From assembly GCA_017987115.1 (NCBI GenBank), contig JAGNUG010000018.1:1-46311 (forward strand): a DNA stretch of 46,311 nt, given 5' to 3'. The notes beneath the pieces were generated by a model that was not told where the DNA came from, ran no database searches, and was given only the letters and a program-made list of their open reading frames with translations. The position numbers and the translations under genes are program-made. Of this stretch, positions 1 through 9,094 are shown in pieces (the first letter of the stretch is position 1; every line of letters begins with the position of its first letter). The DNA is from Flavobacteriales bacterium (GTDB lineage: Bacteria; Bacteroidota; Bacteroidia; Flavobacteriales_F; PHOS-HE28).

Positions 1-1
1 A

Positions 2-979
2 TTCACGGCCTATCAAGGTGCAGGCAGGAACAACCTGGCTCGCGTGAATCTGAATGGTGTGTTGTACCCCGGCTTCGATGTAGGTTTCGGGGTCGATGGT
101 AATGCAGTATACATCAGCGCATTGGCAAGGCAGCCCGATGGTAAGATCCTGGTCATTGGGGATTTCGAATCCTTCAACGGAACTGAGCGGATCGACGTGT
201 TGAGGTTGATGCCTAGTGCAAGCTATGTTGATTGTTTGGGAACTCTGAGTGGCCCTGCCTTGCCGGGATCACCCTGCGATGACCTTGATGAGGGCACCGT
301 GAATGATACATGGACTGCGGACTGCGAATGTTTAGGTATACCACTTGTTCCCGATTGTGTGGGCGACTTGGGTGGAACGGCACTACCCGGTACACCGTGT
401 GATGATGAGGATAACACAACAACTGACGACACATGGACCAACGATTGTGAATGTGAAGGCACTCCACCCGTTGTGGATTGTATGGGTGTTCTTGGTGGAC
501 CCAACACTCCCGGCGCTCCTTGTGATGATGGCATCCTATTCACCACCAACGACACGTGGACCTTTGCCTGCGAATGTGAAGGATTTGACTGCGCAGGACA
601 ACAAGGTGGTTTAGGCCTACCAGGCACACCGTGTGATGATGGGGTATCATGGACCTATCAAGATACCTGGTCCGCAGATTGCGAATGTATGGGTGTCGGC
701 ATGGTCGGCATCGCAGATCAGATCGAAGGCAAAACGCATTTCCAACTATGGCCAAACCCAACCCAACCGGGCGAGGGATTTTGGATACAGACAAGTTATG
801 TAGGTTCAGTACAACTTGAAGTGATCGACCCACTTGGTCGCACCCAACGTACGATCACGTATTATGCCGTGTCCAACAAGCCTATTCATCTTTCCACCCA
901 AGGCTTGCAAGCAGGATCGTACCTGTTGCACATCCAGAACGGAGTTGAACGTGAAGTGCATCGAATCGTGATCCGCTGA
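2..979 (+). CDS. T9SS-sorted delta-60/CDD-repeat protein, 3' part
   Basis: The reading frame is open from the left edge, so the true start lies outside the window; the first visible residues (FTAYQGAGRNNLARVNLNG) are the tail of a delta-60 type repeat. A second delta-60 unit with the QPDGKILVIGDF motif follows. From about nt 229 there are four Cys-rich units of about 40 residues, each of the form DC..GG..PG.PCDD...NDTW...CEC.G. The last 85 or so residues form a T9SS type A sorting domain: a WPNPTQPG motif, a beta-sandwich with DPLGRTQ, an AGSYLLHIQ strand and a terminal HRIVIR. The protein is expected to cross the outer membrane by T9SS and be anchored or released there. The same Cys-rich unit occurs 11 times in the protein at 39068-43366. 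Ligand and function are unknown. Confidence 0.9.
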   Translation, partial: FTAYQGAGRNNLARVNLNGVLYPGFDVGFGVDGNAVYISALARQPDGKILVIGDFESFNGTERIDVLRLMPSASYVDCLGTLSGPALPGSPCDDLDEGTVNDTWTADCECLGIPLVPDCVGDLGGTALPGTPCDDEDNTTTDDTWTNDCECEGTPPVVDCMGVLGGPNTPGAPCDDGILFTTNDTWTFACECEGFDCAGQQGGLGLPGTPCDDGVSWTYQDTWSADCECMGVGMVGIADQIEGKTHFQLWPNPTQPGEGFWIQTSYVGSVQLEVIDPLGRTQRTITYYAVSNKPIHLSTQGLQAGSYLLHIQNGVEREVHRIVIR

Positions 980-1141
980 CCTAAGACCTTCGAATGGAAT
1001 GTGGTCGAACCCCATCTTTCCACCACCCTCTCAATGAAGTGGCCCATTCGCTCAATGGCGCTTTTCAAACCATTGCCGCTTTCGGAATTTTGGTCTCAAC
1101 GGAGCGGCATTGTGCCGCCTCGTAACGAAACCCAAACTACC

Positions 1142-1402
1142 ATGAGCACTGCGAACACAGTTCAACGAACGATCTTGATCAAACAAAAGAGCACCGGAAT
1201 TGCCCTCCTACTCTCCTTCCTCTTCGGCCCGTTGGGCATGCTTTACGCCACGGTCTCCGGCGGTGTGATCATGTTCTTACTTTCAATTCCGATCGTCCTA
1301 TTCACGGGTGGGCTTGGGCTTCTCCTGACCATCCCGCTTGGTATGGTTTGGAGTGCATCTTCCGTAAATAGTTACAACGCCCGTACGCTAAGAGCGGCGT
1401 GA
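1142..1402 (+). CDS. small two-helix membrane protein
   Basis: This 86-residue protein starts at the ATG at 1142; the frame is open further upstream, but that extension (from 1001) has no hydrophobic or domain-like content. It has a short polar N-terminus and two hydrophobic segments, about residues 18-40 and 42-72, separated by a VSGG turn, then a polar tail. The segments contain GP and GGLG motifs typical of small TM2-like or superinfection-immunity-like membrane proteins, but I cannot assign a family with certainty. A short GCGGCA-TTG-TGCCGC hairpin lies at 1104-1118, just upstream. A strong terminator follows at 1426-1448, so it is probably a single-gene transcript. Confidence 0.65.
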   Translation: MSTANTVQRTILIKQKSTGIALLLSFLFGPLGMLYATVSGGVIMFLLSIPIVLFTGGLGLLLTIPLGMVWSASSVNSYNARTLRAA

Positions 1403-1425
1403 ACCACAGAGGTCTTTGTGCAAGG

Positions 1426-1448
1426 CGCCCGTGGAAGTCCCACGGGCG
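1426..1448 (+). terminator. rho-independent terminator
   Basis: A perfect 9-bp GC-rich stem, CGCCCGTGG (1426-1434) and CCACGGGCG (1440-1448), closes a 5-nt loop and is followed by TTCTTGTT. It lies 24 nt after the stop codon of the small membrane protein gene. Confidence 0.8.
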
Positions 1449-1599
1449 TTCTTGTTCCCATCTCTCTCATCATCACCATGTCCTTCCAGGCTTCGTTCCG
1501 CAAGCTTTCTGAACGGAACAACCACCCACGCGCCCATTTCCGCCATCGGCTCATCCATGCTTTTTCCAGCCTCGTTCGGTCCTTCTCTTTGGTCCTATC

Positions 1600-2151
1600 A
1601 TGGCGAGCGATATACTGATCCACCTTTTCATCCTGCTGCTATCGGTGGCTGGTGCGTTCTACGCACTGTGGCCTTCTAGCAGGGCAACAGTGATCCTAGT
1701 TGGGAAGGTGGAAGTAGCTCCATTTGCGATCACCCAGCCGCACTTGGTCATCCAGCAAGGACATTCACGTAAAGAAGTGTGGCTTGGGCCAACGGGATCC
1801 TTTCGCGTTCGCATGGATCGTAGTGGTTCCATGCGCATTCATTTAGTTGAAGGCCAGATCACCAAGCAGACCTATCATATCTCACATCATCCCGAACAGT
1901 TGGCACTGTCATCGAAGGCTGTTGCTGTTTTCGATCTGGGTCTGATCGGCACACCCGAAAACCTGAATGATGATCGGGTCTGCCAGGTGCAATGCGGTCC
2001 GGGGGGTACGTTGGTAGTTCGTGCAGTACATGCATTGGACGAACGCGTGCCCCGGGATCGGCGGTTGCTCGATCATTCGGCCCGAATGCTCAGCCGACCC
2101 AACCTGCATTGCAACGAATCGTTGACGATAGCTTCCAAAGCAATAAATTGA
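1600..2151 (+). CDS. membrane-anchored protein of unknown function
   Basis: This is a 183-residue protein. The start is the ATG at 1600, immediately followed by a hydrophobic helix (residues 5-23, rich in L, I and A) that is probably an uncleaved anchor. The rest is soluble. Residues 30-110 look like a beta-rich region (alternating V/I strands around KVEVAP and HLVIQQG), and the tail is basic and Arg-rich. I recognise no family. The next gene begins only 18 nt downstream, so it is probably co-transcribed with the head-repeat fibre gene and the LytTR regulator. That would suggest a role in export, anchoring or sensing of the fibre, but this is inference from context only. Confidence 0.6.
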   Translation: MASDILIHLFILLLSVAGAFYALWPSSRATVILVGKVEVAPFAITQPHLVIQQGHSRKEVWLGPTGSFRVRMDRSGSMRIHLVEGQITKQTYHISHHPEQLALSSKAVAVFDLGLIGTPENLNDDRVCQVQCGPGGTLVVRAVHALDERVPRDRRLLDHSARMLSRPNLHCNESLTIASKAIN

Positions 2152-2169
2152 GCCACCTAACCCCTCTCC

Positions 2170-4545
2170 ATGGCACCTATTTTCACATCCCGAACGATCT
2201 TAACGATCCTGATCTTCTTCACAGGTTTCTGGGCCCAAGCTCAGAATGTAGGGATCAACACCACAGGCTCTGCGCCAAATGCGTATGCGTTGTTCGATGC
2301 GGATAACAACGGGTTGTTGCTGGGTGCTTTATTGCCACGACTCTCAACTACTTCTCGTCTCGCCATGGCAGGACTCAGTGGAACGGAAGATGGATTGGTG
2401 GTGTACGACACTACGACCAAGTCCTTTTGGTATTGGGATGGAACGCAGTGGGTGGAAGTTGGAGCGGGAGGCGGTGGCGGTGGATGGTCGCTGACCGGCG
2501 ATGCGGGCACGGACGATGCCGTTAATTTACTTGGCACCACCGACGACAAACCGCTGGTGTTTAGAACAGATGGTACGCCTCGGGTGCGGATCACAAATAA
2601 GGGGCAGATAGAAACGTTGAATACGGGTGAGAGCGTATTCATAGGCGAGGGAGCTGGAGCCACAAGCGACATTTTAGCACCTCTCGAGAATGTGTTCATT
2701 GGTTATAGTTCCGGAAATCAGAACACAACTGGATTCGGTAACACGGCAATTGGCTGCCGCACTCTTGAACTCAACACAACCAGCTGGCAGAACACCGCCA
2801 TTGGTCACAGGTCAATGAACTCGAATATCAGCGGCTCAGGGAATACAGCCGTTGGTGCGCTGTCGTTGAACGCGAACACGACCGGGGCTGAAAATACAGC
2901 TGTCGGTCTCCAGGCCATGCCATTGAATACAACAGGTATCGCCAACGTGGCAATAGGGTCGTTTTGCATGAATGAGAACAACTCCGGTAATTTCAATACA
3001 GCAGCAGGAAGATTTGCGATGGAACGGAATACCTCAGGTGGCGCGAATACGGCGTTCGGTGAACAAGCCTTGAATGAGAATTCCATCGGCAACTTCAATA
3101 CGGCAATAGGTAGAGGGGCCCTCTTGCACAACACGGGATCAAACAATACCGGAATCGGAAATGGCGCCATTGCCGCCTGCACCGTTGGTGAAAATAACAC
3201 CGCTGTTGGAGCCTCTTCAATGGCTAACGGTACCACGGGGTATTCCAATACGTCGCTTGGGACAAATTCCCTGCAACAGAACACCACAGCCGGAGAAAAT
3301 ACGGCGATCGGCTCCTATGCGATGCGGTCCAATCTTACAGCGAGTGAGAATACAGCGGTTGGAGCCTTTGCCCTCTACTCGAACACGATCTCCGAAGGAA
3401 ACACTGCGCTAGGTTATCGTGCACTTTACACAAACGATGGAATTGGACCCTTCAGTGGAACGGACAATACAGCACTGGGATACCGAGCGATGGAATCCAA
3501 TACAACCGGTGCCGTAAACACTGCCATTGGAAGTAGATGTATGAGCAGCAATTCGACTGGTTCATATAATCTCGCGATGGGCTGGTTAGCCCTGGACATG
3601 AACACGAGCGGTTCGTGGAACACAGCCATCGGATCAATCGCACTCGCCATCAATACAACCGGAGGGGACAATACCGGTGTTGGATTGCAAGCATTGTTTC
3701 AAAATACGACGGGGAGCTACAACTCAGCAATTGGGTCGCAATCCTTGAGTGGTAATGGCACCGGCTCTTCCAATACTGCCCTGGGCTATGAGGCTTTGAG
3801 TGTGAATACGTCGGGAGAAGCGAATGTTGGAGTTGGTCGGAATACCAATCGTTGGAACTATACTGGATCCAACAATACTATTGTCGGCAGCTATGCCGGT
3901 GACGGAGGGGTTCCGCATTCGAAAAGTGGTTGCGTGTTCTTGGGTCACCGGGCCGGCTACTTTGAACTTGTCAGCAATAGACTCTATATCGATAACACCG
4001 ACACACCAACTCCTCTTATCTACGGCGAGTTCGATAACGACTTCGTAACTATCAATCAGAACCTCGGAATCGGAATTCGTGAATTCGGTGGTGGCAGCCG
4101 GATCCTGTCAATTGGAATAGCTACGCCCCCGGCAGCACCCATTACGGGCGGAGGCATGCTCTTCGCACAGGATATTGGAGGCACCGCTGAATTGCGCGTT
4201 ATGGATGGAGCAGGAAACGTAACCACAATATCTCCCCATAACTTTAGTCTCGTCCCAAAATCCGAACCCATGGCTTGGGCCTTCTATTCAGAGAACGCTA
4301 GCCTTGGGCAACGCGTCAATGTCGACATGATGCGCGTGGTGCGGCTGGTGGAACACATGAGCGGCGAACCCCTTGTCAATTTGACCGATCTTCGTGGCGA
4401 ACCGGTCGAGTCGCCCTTGATCCATGAACCAAGCTTAGAAGGTCGCATAAGCCAACTTGAAGTTGCACTAGAAGGAGCATTGGCAAGGATCGAGAAACTT
4501 CAACAGCTTGTTGCTACGCAAGAAACCCTTCAAACAAAACCATGA
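2170..4545 (+). CDS. YadA-like head-repeat surface fibre protein
   Basis: This 791-residue secreted protein has a signal peptide at residues 1-25 ending in FWAQAQ. Residues 30-110 resemble the N-terminal module common in Bacteroidota fibre proteins (VGINTTGSAPN, a YDTTTKSFWYWDGTQW strand pair, then a Gly-rich linker). Residues 173-575 carry about 23 repeats of NTA[IV]G spaced 13-25 residues apart with N-T-T/S-G turns. This is the signature of the left-handed beta-roll of trimeric autotransporter heads. The C-terminus ends in a heptad-like coiled coil (about residues 755-785, SQLEVALEGALARIEKLQQL). No YadA membrane anchor and no T9SS sorting domain are visible, so the mode of surface attachment is unclear. 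The stop codon overlaps the start of the LytTR regulator gene (ATGA), implying coupled translation. Adhesion or matrix function is inferred. Confidence 0.85.
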   Translation: MAPIFTSRTILTILIFFTGFWAQAQNVGINTTGSAPNAYALFDADNNGLLLGALLPRLSTTSRLAMAGLSGTEDGLVVYDTTTKSFWYWDGTQWVEVGAGGGGGGWSLTGDAGTDDAVNLLGTTDDKPLVFRTDGTPRVRITNKGQIETLNTGESVFIGEGAGATSDILAPLENVFIGYSSGNQNTTGFGNTAIGCRTLELNTTSWQNTAIGHRSMNSNISGSGNTAVGALSLNANTTGAENTAVGLQAMPLNTTGIANVAIGSFCMNENNSGNFNTAAGRFAMERNTSGGANTAFGEQALNENSIGNFNTAIGRGALLHNTGSNNTGIGNGAIAACTVGENNTAVGASSMANGTTGYSNTSLGTNSLQQNTTAGENTAIGSYAMRSNLTASENTAVGAFALYSNTISEGNTALGYRALYTNDGIGPFSGTDNTALGYRAMESNTTGAVNTAIGSRCMSSNSTGSYNLAMGWLALDMNTSGSWNTAIGSIALAINTTGGDNTGVGLQALFQNTTGSYNSAIGSQSLSGNGTGSSNTALGYEALSVNTSGEANVGVGRNTNRWNYTGSNNTIVGSYAGDGGVPHSKSGCVFLGHRAGYFELVSNRLYIDNTDTPTPLIYGEFDNDFVTINQNLGIGIREFGGGSRILSIGIATPPAAPITGGGMLFAQDIGGTAELRVMDGAGNVTTISPHNFSLVPKSEPMAWAFYSENASLGQRVNVDMMRVVRLVEHMSGEPLVNLTDLRGEPVESPLIHEPSLEGRISQLEVALEGALARIEKLQQLVATQETLQTKP

Positions 4546-5294
4546 CCCACCTCACTGCCGTTATCGTAGATGATGAAGAACAGCAACGTAAAGGGCTTTC
4601 GGCCTTGTTGCAACGTCGCCATCCGAGCATCAACCTGCTCGGCACGGCGGAAGATGTCCCCAGCGGTATTGCACTGATCAAGGAATGTGCGCCACAACTT
4701 CTCTTTTTGGATATCGAGCTCAAGAACTTGACGGGGTTCGATCTGCTAAAGGGCTTGGGCGATAACCGGCCACACGTTATTTTCACCACAGCCCATGAGA
4801 GCTATGCCGTAAAGGCGATCCGCTTCAGTGCCCTCGATTACTTGCTGAAACCCATCGACCCAGTGGAGCTTTCCGAGGCGATCGGAAAAGCGGAGAAAGC
4901 AATTGTCGGAACGGAGCGCGCACCAATGGTGGATATGCTGTTGAAGAATATCGACCGCTCAACCGGTGATCGAACCATCGCGCTGCCTGTAAGCGATGGT
5001 TTGGAGTTGGTGCATGTGAACGAGATCGTAAGTTGCGAATCGGATTCGAACTACACCACCCTCCATTTACGGGACAAGAAGAAGCTTGTGATCTCGCGCA
5101 CCCTAAAGGAATTCGAGGACATCCTTACGGAAGACCACTTCATCCGGATCCATAACAGCTTTTTGGTGAACACCAAGCACATCAAGAAATACATCCGCGG
5201 AGACGGTGGCGAGGTGGTCCTTTCGAACGATCAGAACATTCCTGTTGCCCGCCGAAAGAAGCAGGAGCTGCTGGATTCGTTGAATATGCTTTAA
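4542..5294 (+). CDS. LytTR-family response regulator
   Basis: This 250-residue protein has an N-terminal receiver domain (residues 4-120): acidic pair D10-D11, phospho-acceptor D57 in LFLDIEL, T83, and K103 in LLKP. The C-terminal LytTR DNA-binding domain (about 145-245) shows the expected order: VNEIVSCESDSNYTTLHL, a SRTLKEFE helix, FIRIHNSFLVN and a basic ARRKKQELL end. Length and layout match the AlgR/LytR/YehT type. The gene overlaps the fibre gene upstream by 4 nt, so both are probably made from one message. No LytS-type kinase is adjacent, so the cognate kinase must be elsewhere. A shared terminator follows at 5438-5469. Confidence 0.95.
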   Translation: MTHLTAVIVDDEEQQRKGLSALLQRRHPSINLLGTAEDVPSGIALIKECAPQLLFLDIELKNLTGFDLLKGLGDNRPHVIFTTAHESYAVKAIRFSALDYLLKPIDPVELSEAIGKAEKAIVGTERAPMVDMLLKNIDRSTGDRTIALPVSDGLELVHVNEIVSCESDSNYTTLHLRDKKKLVISRTLKEFEDILTEDHFIRIHNSFLVNTKHIKKYIRGDGGEVVLSNDQNIPVARRKKQELLDSLNML

Positions 5295-5437
5295 GCCGGG
5301 GATAAAGGGCACCTTTAAAACGTTTCTTCGGCACCATGAAGAATGCGCGTTGCCCTTCGGCTAATGACTGATATTGATCATGTACTTCCCGGCATAGATC
5401 GGCTATTATGATCAGATCCAAACGCGATCCGGCAACA

Positions 5438-5469
5438 AAAAACCCCGATCAATTCCGACCGGGGTTTTT
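5438..5469. terminator. bidirectional terminator between convergent units
   Basis: AAAAACCCC (5438-5446) pairs with GGGGTTTTT (5461-5469), giving a stem with an A-run on one side and a T-run on the other. It can therefore stop transcripts in both directions. It lies between the LytTR gene (+, ends 5294) and the RND pump gene (-, ends 5492). Confidence 0.85.
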
Positions 5470-5491
5470 CAATTTGACAAAGCGAATTCTT

Positions 5492-8400
5492 CTAGGACTT
5501 CCTGCCTGCGCTTTCAAAACCGCTGATGTCCATTGGCCCCTCACCCCGTTTCCATGCTCGGCGGTGCTTGATCTTTTGTACGATCAACAACATCACCGGG
5601 ACCATGATCAGCGTTAGAAAGGTCGCGAAGATCAATCCGTAGATGACGGCCCAACTGAGCGGGCCCCAGAAGATGACGTTGTCGCCACCCATGTGGATGT
5701 GCGGATCCAATTCGCTGAACAAGCTGAAGAAGTTGAAGTTGAGACCGATGGCCAATGGCAATAGTCCAAGTACCGCGGTGATCGCCGTGAGCAACACCGG
5801 ACGTAAACGCGTACGACCGGCAATGATCAATGCTTCCTTGCTCTCATCATTCGGGATAACGTCCTCTGTGCCCAATCCCAATTTACGTTGTGCACGAGCG
5901 AATAGTAATCGAGCAAAGTCCATAAGAACGATCGCGTTGTTCACGACCACACCGATCAGAGAGATGATGCCAAGCATGGTCATAAGAATGATGAAATCCA
6001 TACGGAAGACCACCAAGCCCAAGAACACACCAATGGTACTGAAGATCACCGTGCTCATCACGATCATCGGATAACTGATGCTGTTGAACTGCGCTACGAT
6101 GATCAGGAACACCACGAAGATCGCAACTACGAATGCCATCAACAGAAAGTTCATGTCCTTTGCTTGATCCTCTTGTTCGCCCGTGAATCGCAAGCTGTTC
6201 ATTGGGCTTACGGTGTACCCTGCAGCCATCTCATCCTTGATCTGCTGCACCACTTCATTATTGTTGTAACCCGCGATCACGTTACTGCTAACAGTGATCA
6301 CCCGGTCCAGATCCTTGCGTTTGATCGCGCTGAACGTGCTGGCATACTCCGCGGTTGCCACAGCACTGATCGGCACTTGGCGGATCTGTCCGGTAAGCAT
6401 GTCACGGAACGTGATGCGCATGTCCAACAACTGTTGCGCATCGTAACGGTACTCATCCTTCAAGCGCACGTTGATCTCGTAATCATCATCATCGCCTTCA
6501 ATGCGGAAGGTGCTTACTTCCTTGCCGAACAACGCCGTGCGAATGGCATCCGCAACAGCGTAAGTGCTAACGTTCAGGCGGCGCGCTTTTTCGCGATCGA
6601 TCACGATCGGCATCTCTGGTTTCGCACGATCAATGTCGATCCGAAGTGCTTCTACTCCAGGTACGTTCTTTGCATCAATGAATGCTTTTACTTTCTCCGC
6701 TTCGTCCAACAAGCCATCGATCTCCTTGCCGCGTATCTCAATGTTCACCGGTTTACCAACAGGTGGGCCATCGGCATTCTTCGCAACGGTGACAACAACA
6801 CCGGGGTAACCGGTTACGCCGTTCTGCAACGCTTCCAATACGTCGTTCGTGTTGATCCCTTTACGATCGGCGAATTTCACGAAACTGATCTGCACGCGCC
6901 CTTTGTTCGGCGTGGCTCCCAATTCCACCTGCCCGGTACCAGGATCGCTGGTGCCCTTCCCAACTTGTGCGATCACCGAATTCACAAGGAAGTTCACGGT
7001 ATCCTTACCGATCACATTTCCTTCCTCATCCTTTATTTCGCGCACTTCGCTGTACTGCGGATCGTTCACCACCTTCATTACCTGAGCTTCCACTACACGG
7101 GTAATGCTGTCGGTCTTGAGTATGTCCGTACCGATCGGTGCTTCAATGAATGCGTTGATGAACTGTGGTTGGTTACTCGGGAAGAACAACGTCTTCGGCG
7201 GGAATACGGCCAACAGAACAAATGCCAGGATCAACAATCCAAATGTGCCGAACAGGAATGTACGTGGATGATGTTTGCTCAAGGCATAGCGCAAAAAGCC
7301 CTCGTACTTGTGCTCCAACTTCGGCAACCAATTGTTCTGGAACAAATTTGTAAGCGGTTCAAAGATCTTGTTGTTGGCAATGCCCATAAGACCGAAGAAC
7401 GCAGCCAGCGTACCGATGGTGAAGACGAACGTGCTGTGCGCAATTCCGCCGATCATCGCCAACACGACACCGATCGCAATGAGAATTCCCGAAACACGCC
7501 ACATCTTCTTGGTGGGCATGTGATCGTTCTCCACCTTCATGAACTTCGATGCCAACGCAGGATTCACGACCAACGCAACGAATAATGAACTACCCAACGC
7601 GATCATGAAAGTGATCGGCATAAGGCTCATGAACTCACCCATGATACCGGGCCAGAACAACAGCGGAGCGAACACCATTACCGTTGCCGTTGTGGCAGCA
7701 ATGATCGGCATGGTCACCTCACCTACCGCGAGGCCCGTGGCCTTCATGGCCGGTTCGCCATTGCTCATGTGGCGGTAAATGTTCTCTACGATCACGATAC
7801 CATCATCCACCAATCGACCCAATGCAAGGATCAATGCGAACAGTACCATCATGTTCAATGAAATGCCGAACAGGTTGAGCAAGGTGAAGGAGATGAACAT
7901 GCTCATCGGGATCGCAAGTCCAACGAACATCGCGTTGCGCAGACCGAGGAACAACATCAGTACACCGATCACCAGAACAACACCCAATACGATGTGGTTC
8001 ATCAACTCATCCACACTTACGCGTGTTTGTTCGCTCTGGTCGCCGGTGATGGTGATGGTAAGGTCAGCTGGTAACTCTCTACCGATATCTTCTATCAGGA
8101 TCTCATTGATCTTGTCACTTGCATCCAACAGGTTCTCGCCGGCACGTTTGATCACGTCCAACATCACCACGCTCTTACCATACTCGCGCGCAAAGCTTTC
8201 CGGCTCTTTGTACCCGAAGGTCACATCCGCAATATCCTTGAGACGAACTTCACGTTGACCTTCATTCTTTACTACGATGTCCTTGATCTGTGAAACGTCC
8301 TTGAACTCTCCGATGATCCGCACGCTTCTCCGCTGATCAATGGTGAGGATATCACCACCGCTCATGGTGAGGTTCTCACTGCGCAATGCATTTCCGATAT

Positions 8401-9061
8401 CATCGAAGTTCAGCTGGAGCGCTTCCATCTGATACAGGTCAACACTCACCTTCACTTCGCGTTCCGGAACACCGCGGATCTCCACTTTGTTGATCTCGGC
8501 AAGATCCTCAATGCGGTCCTCCAAATGCTTCGCGTATTCATGGAGTTGTTCCATCGGATAATCACCACTCAAGTTGATGTTCATCACGGGAACAAGCTCA
8601 CTGAAATTCATCTCGAAAATGCTCGGTTCCGAGGGCAGGTCCGTTGGGAAATTCGCATCACCACGCGCTTTATCAACCGCATCCTTCACCTTGCGCAAGG
8701 CTTCTGTTGGCGTTACGTCGTACGTGAATTTCACATCGATGGAACTGAAGTTCGGAACACTGGTGCTGGTGATCTGATCAACTCCGGTAATGGTGTTCAG
8801 TTCTTTCTCGATCGGCTTGGTGATCAGCTTTTCAATGTCGACCACGGAGCTGCTGTTGTATGGAGTTGCAATAAAGATCTCCGGCGTGACCACCTCAGGG
8901 AAACTCACCTTCGGCATTACGATGTAGGAGTAGATCCCCATTACGCAGATCAGGACCGTCAGCACGATCACGGTAGTACGGTTGTTCACCGCCCATGTGG
9001 TGATGGCGAACCGACGCTCCGGACCATGCAGGTCCTTCTCAATATCCTCGTTGCTGTGCAT
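5492..9061 (-). CDS. RND efflux pump, inner-membrane permease (HAE1/AcrB-like)
   Basis: This 1189-residue proton-driven RND transporter spans the inner membrane and docks to an adaptor and a TolC-type channel. After a 30-residue cytoplasmic start comes TM1 (RTTVIVLTVLICVMGIYSY) and porter motifs. Proton-relay Asp residues D419-D420 lie in TM4 (GRLVDDGIVIVENIYRH), and AIPMSMF is followed by SLNMMVLFALILALG as in AcrB. The C-terminal half repeats the pattern (GVVVNNAIVLMDF, then RLRPVLLTAITAVLGLLP). At 1189 residues it is longer than typical AcrB. Part of the excess is an extra hydrophobic insertion at about residues 517-585, between the two halves. It is the last gene of the TetR-TolC-adaptor-RND operon, 33 nt after the adaptor gene. 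Substrates cannot be read from sequence; an HAE1-type drug or hydrophobic-compound pump is more likely than a metal pump. Confidence 0.95.
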   Translation of the reverse strand: MHSNEDIEKDLHGPERRFAITTWAVNNRTTVIVLTVLICVMGIYSYIVMPKVSFPEVVTPEIFIATPYNSSSVVDIEKLITKPIEKELNTITGVDQITSTSVPNFSSIDVKFTYDVTPTEALRKVKDAVDKARGDANFPTDLPSEPSIFEMNFSELVPVMNINLSGDYPMEQLHEYAKHLEDRIEDLAEINKVEIRGVPEREVKVSVDLYQMEALQLNFDDIGNALRSENLTMSGGDILTIDQRRSVRIIGEFKDVSQIKDIVVKNEGQREVRLKDIADVTFGYKEPESFAREYGKSVVMLDVIKRAGENLLDASDKINEILIEDIGRELPADLTITITGDQSEQTRVSVDELMNHIVLGVVLVIGVLMLFLGLRNAMFVGLAIPMSMFISFTLLNLFGISLNMMVLFALILALGRLVDDGIVIVENIYRHMSNGEPAMKATGLAVGEVTMPIIAATTATVMVFAPLLFWPGIMGEFMSLMPITFMIALGSSLFVALVVNPALASKFMKVENDHMPTKKMWRVSGILIAIGVVLAMIGGIAHSTFVFTIGTLAAFFGLMGIANNKIFEPLTNLFQNNWLPKLEHKYEGFLRYALSKHHPRTFLFGTFGLLILAFVLLAVFPPKTLFFPSNQPQFINAFIEAPIGTDILKTDSITRVVEAQVMKVVNDPQYSEVREIKDEEGNVIGKDTVNFLVNSVIAQVGKGTSDPGTGQVELGATPNKGRVQISFVKFADRKGINTNDVLEALQNGVTGYPGVVVTVAKNADGPPVGKPVNIEIRGKEIDGLLDEAEKVKAFIDAKNVPGVEALRIDIDRAKPEMPIVIDREKARRLNVSTYAVADAIRTALFGKEVSTFRIEGDDDDYEINVRLKDEYRYDAQQLLDMRITFRDMLTGQIRQVPISAVATAEYASTFSAIKRKDLDRVITVSSNVIAGYNNNEVVQQIKDEMAAGYTVSPMNSLRFTGEQEDQAKDMNFLLMAFVVAIFVVFLIIVAQFNSISYPMIVMSTVIFSTIGVFLGLVVFRMDFIILMTMLGIISLIGVVVNNAIVLMDFARLLFARAQRKLGLGTEDVIPNDESKEALIIAGRTRLRPVLLTAITAVLGLLPLAIGLNFNFFSLFSELDPHIHMGGDNVIFWGPLSWAVIYGLIFATFLTLIMVPVMLLIVQKIKHRRAWKRGEGPMDISGFESAGRKS

Positions 9062-9094
9062 AGTTGTTCTGCTTTGGACTGCTGTGGATAGGTC

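Noticed and set aside
2690-3890. Regularly spaced repeats that could suggest a CRISPR array
   Set aside because: The repeats are degenerate, in frame and encode the NTAIG head-repeat motif; the same applies to the Cys-rich repeats at 39600-40900.
6164-7585. 473-codon plus-strand open frame
   Set aside because: It is antisense to the RND pump gene, which has clear family motifs on the other strand; the frame's His/Arg-rich translation has no domain.
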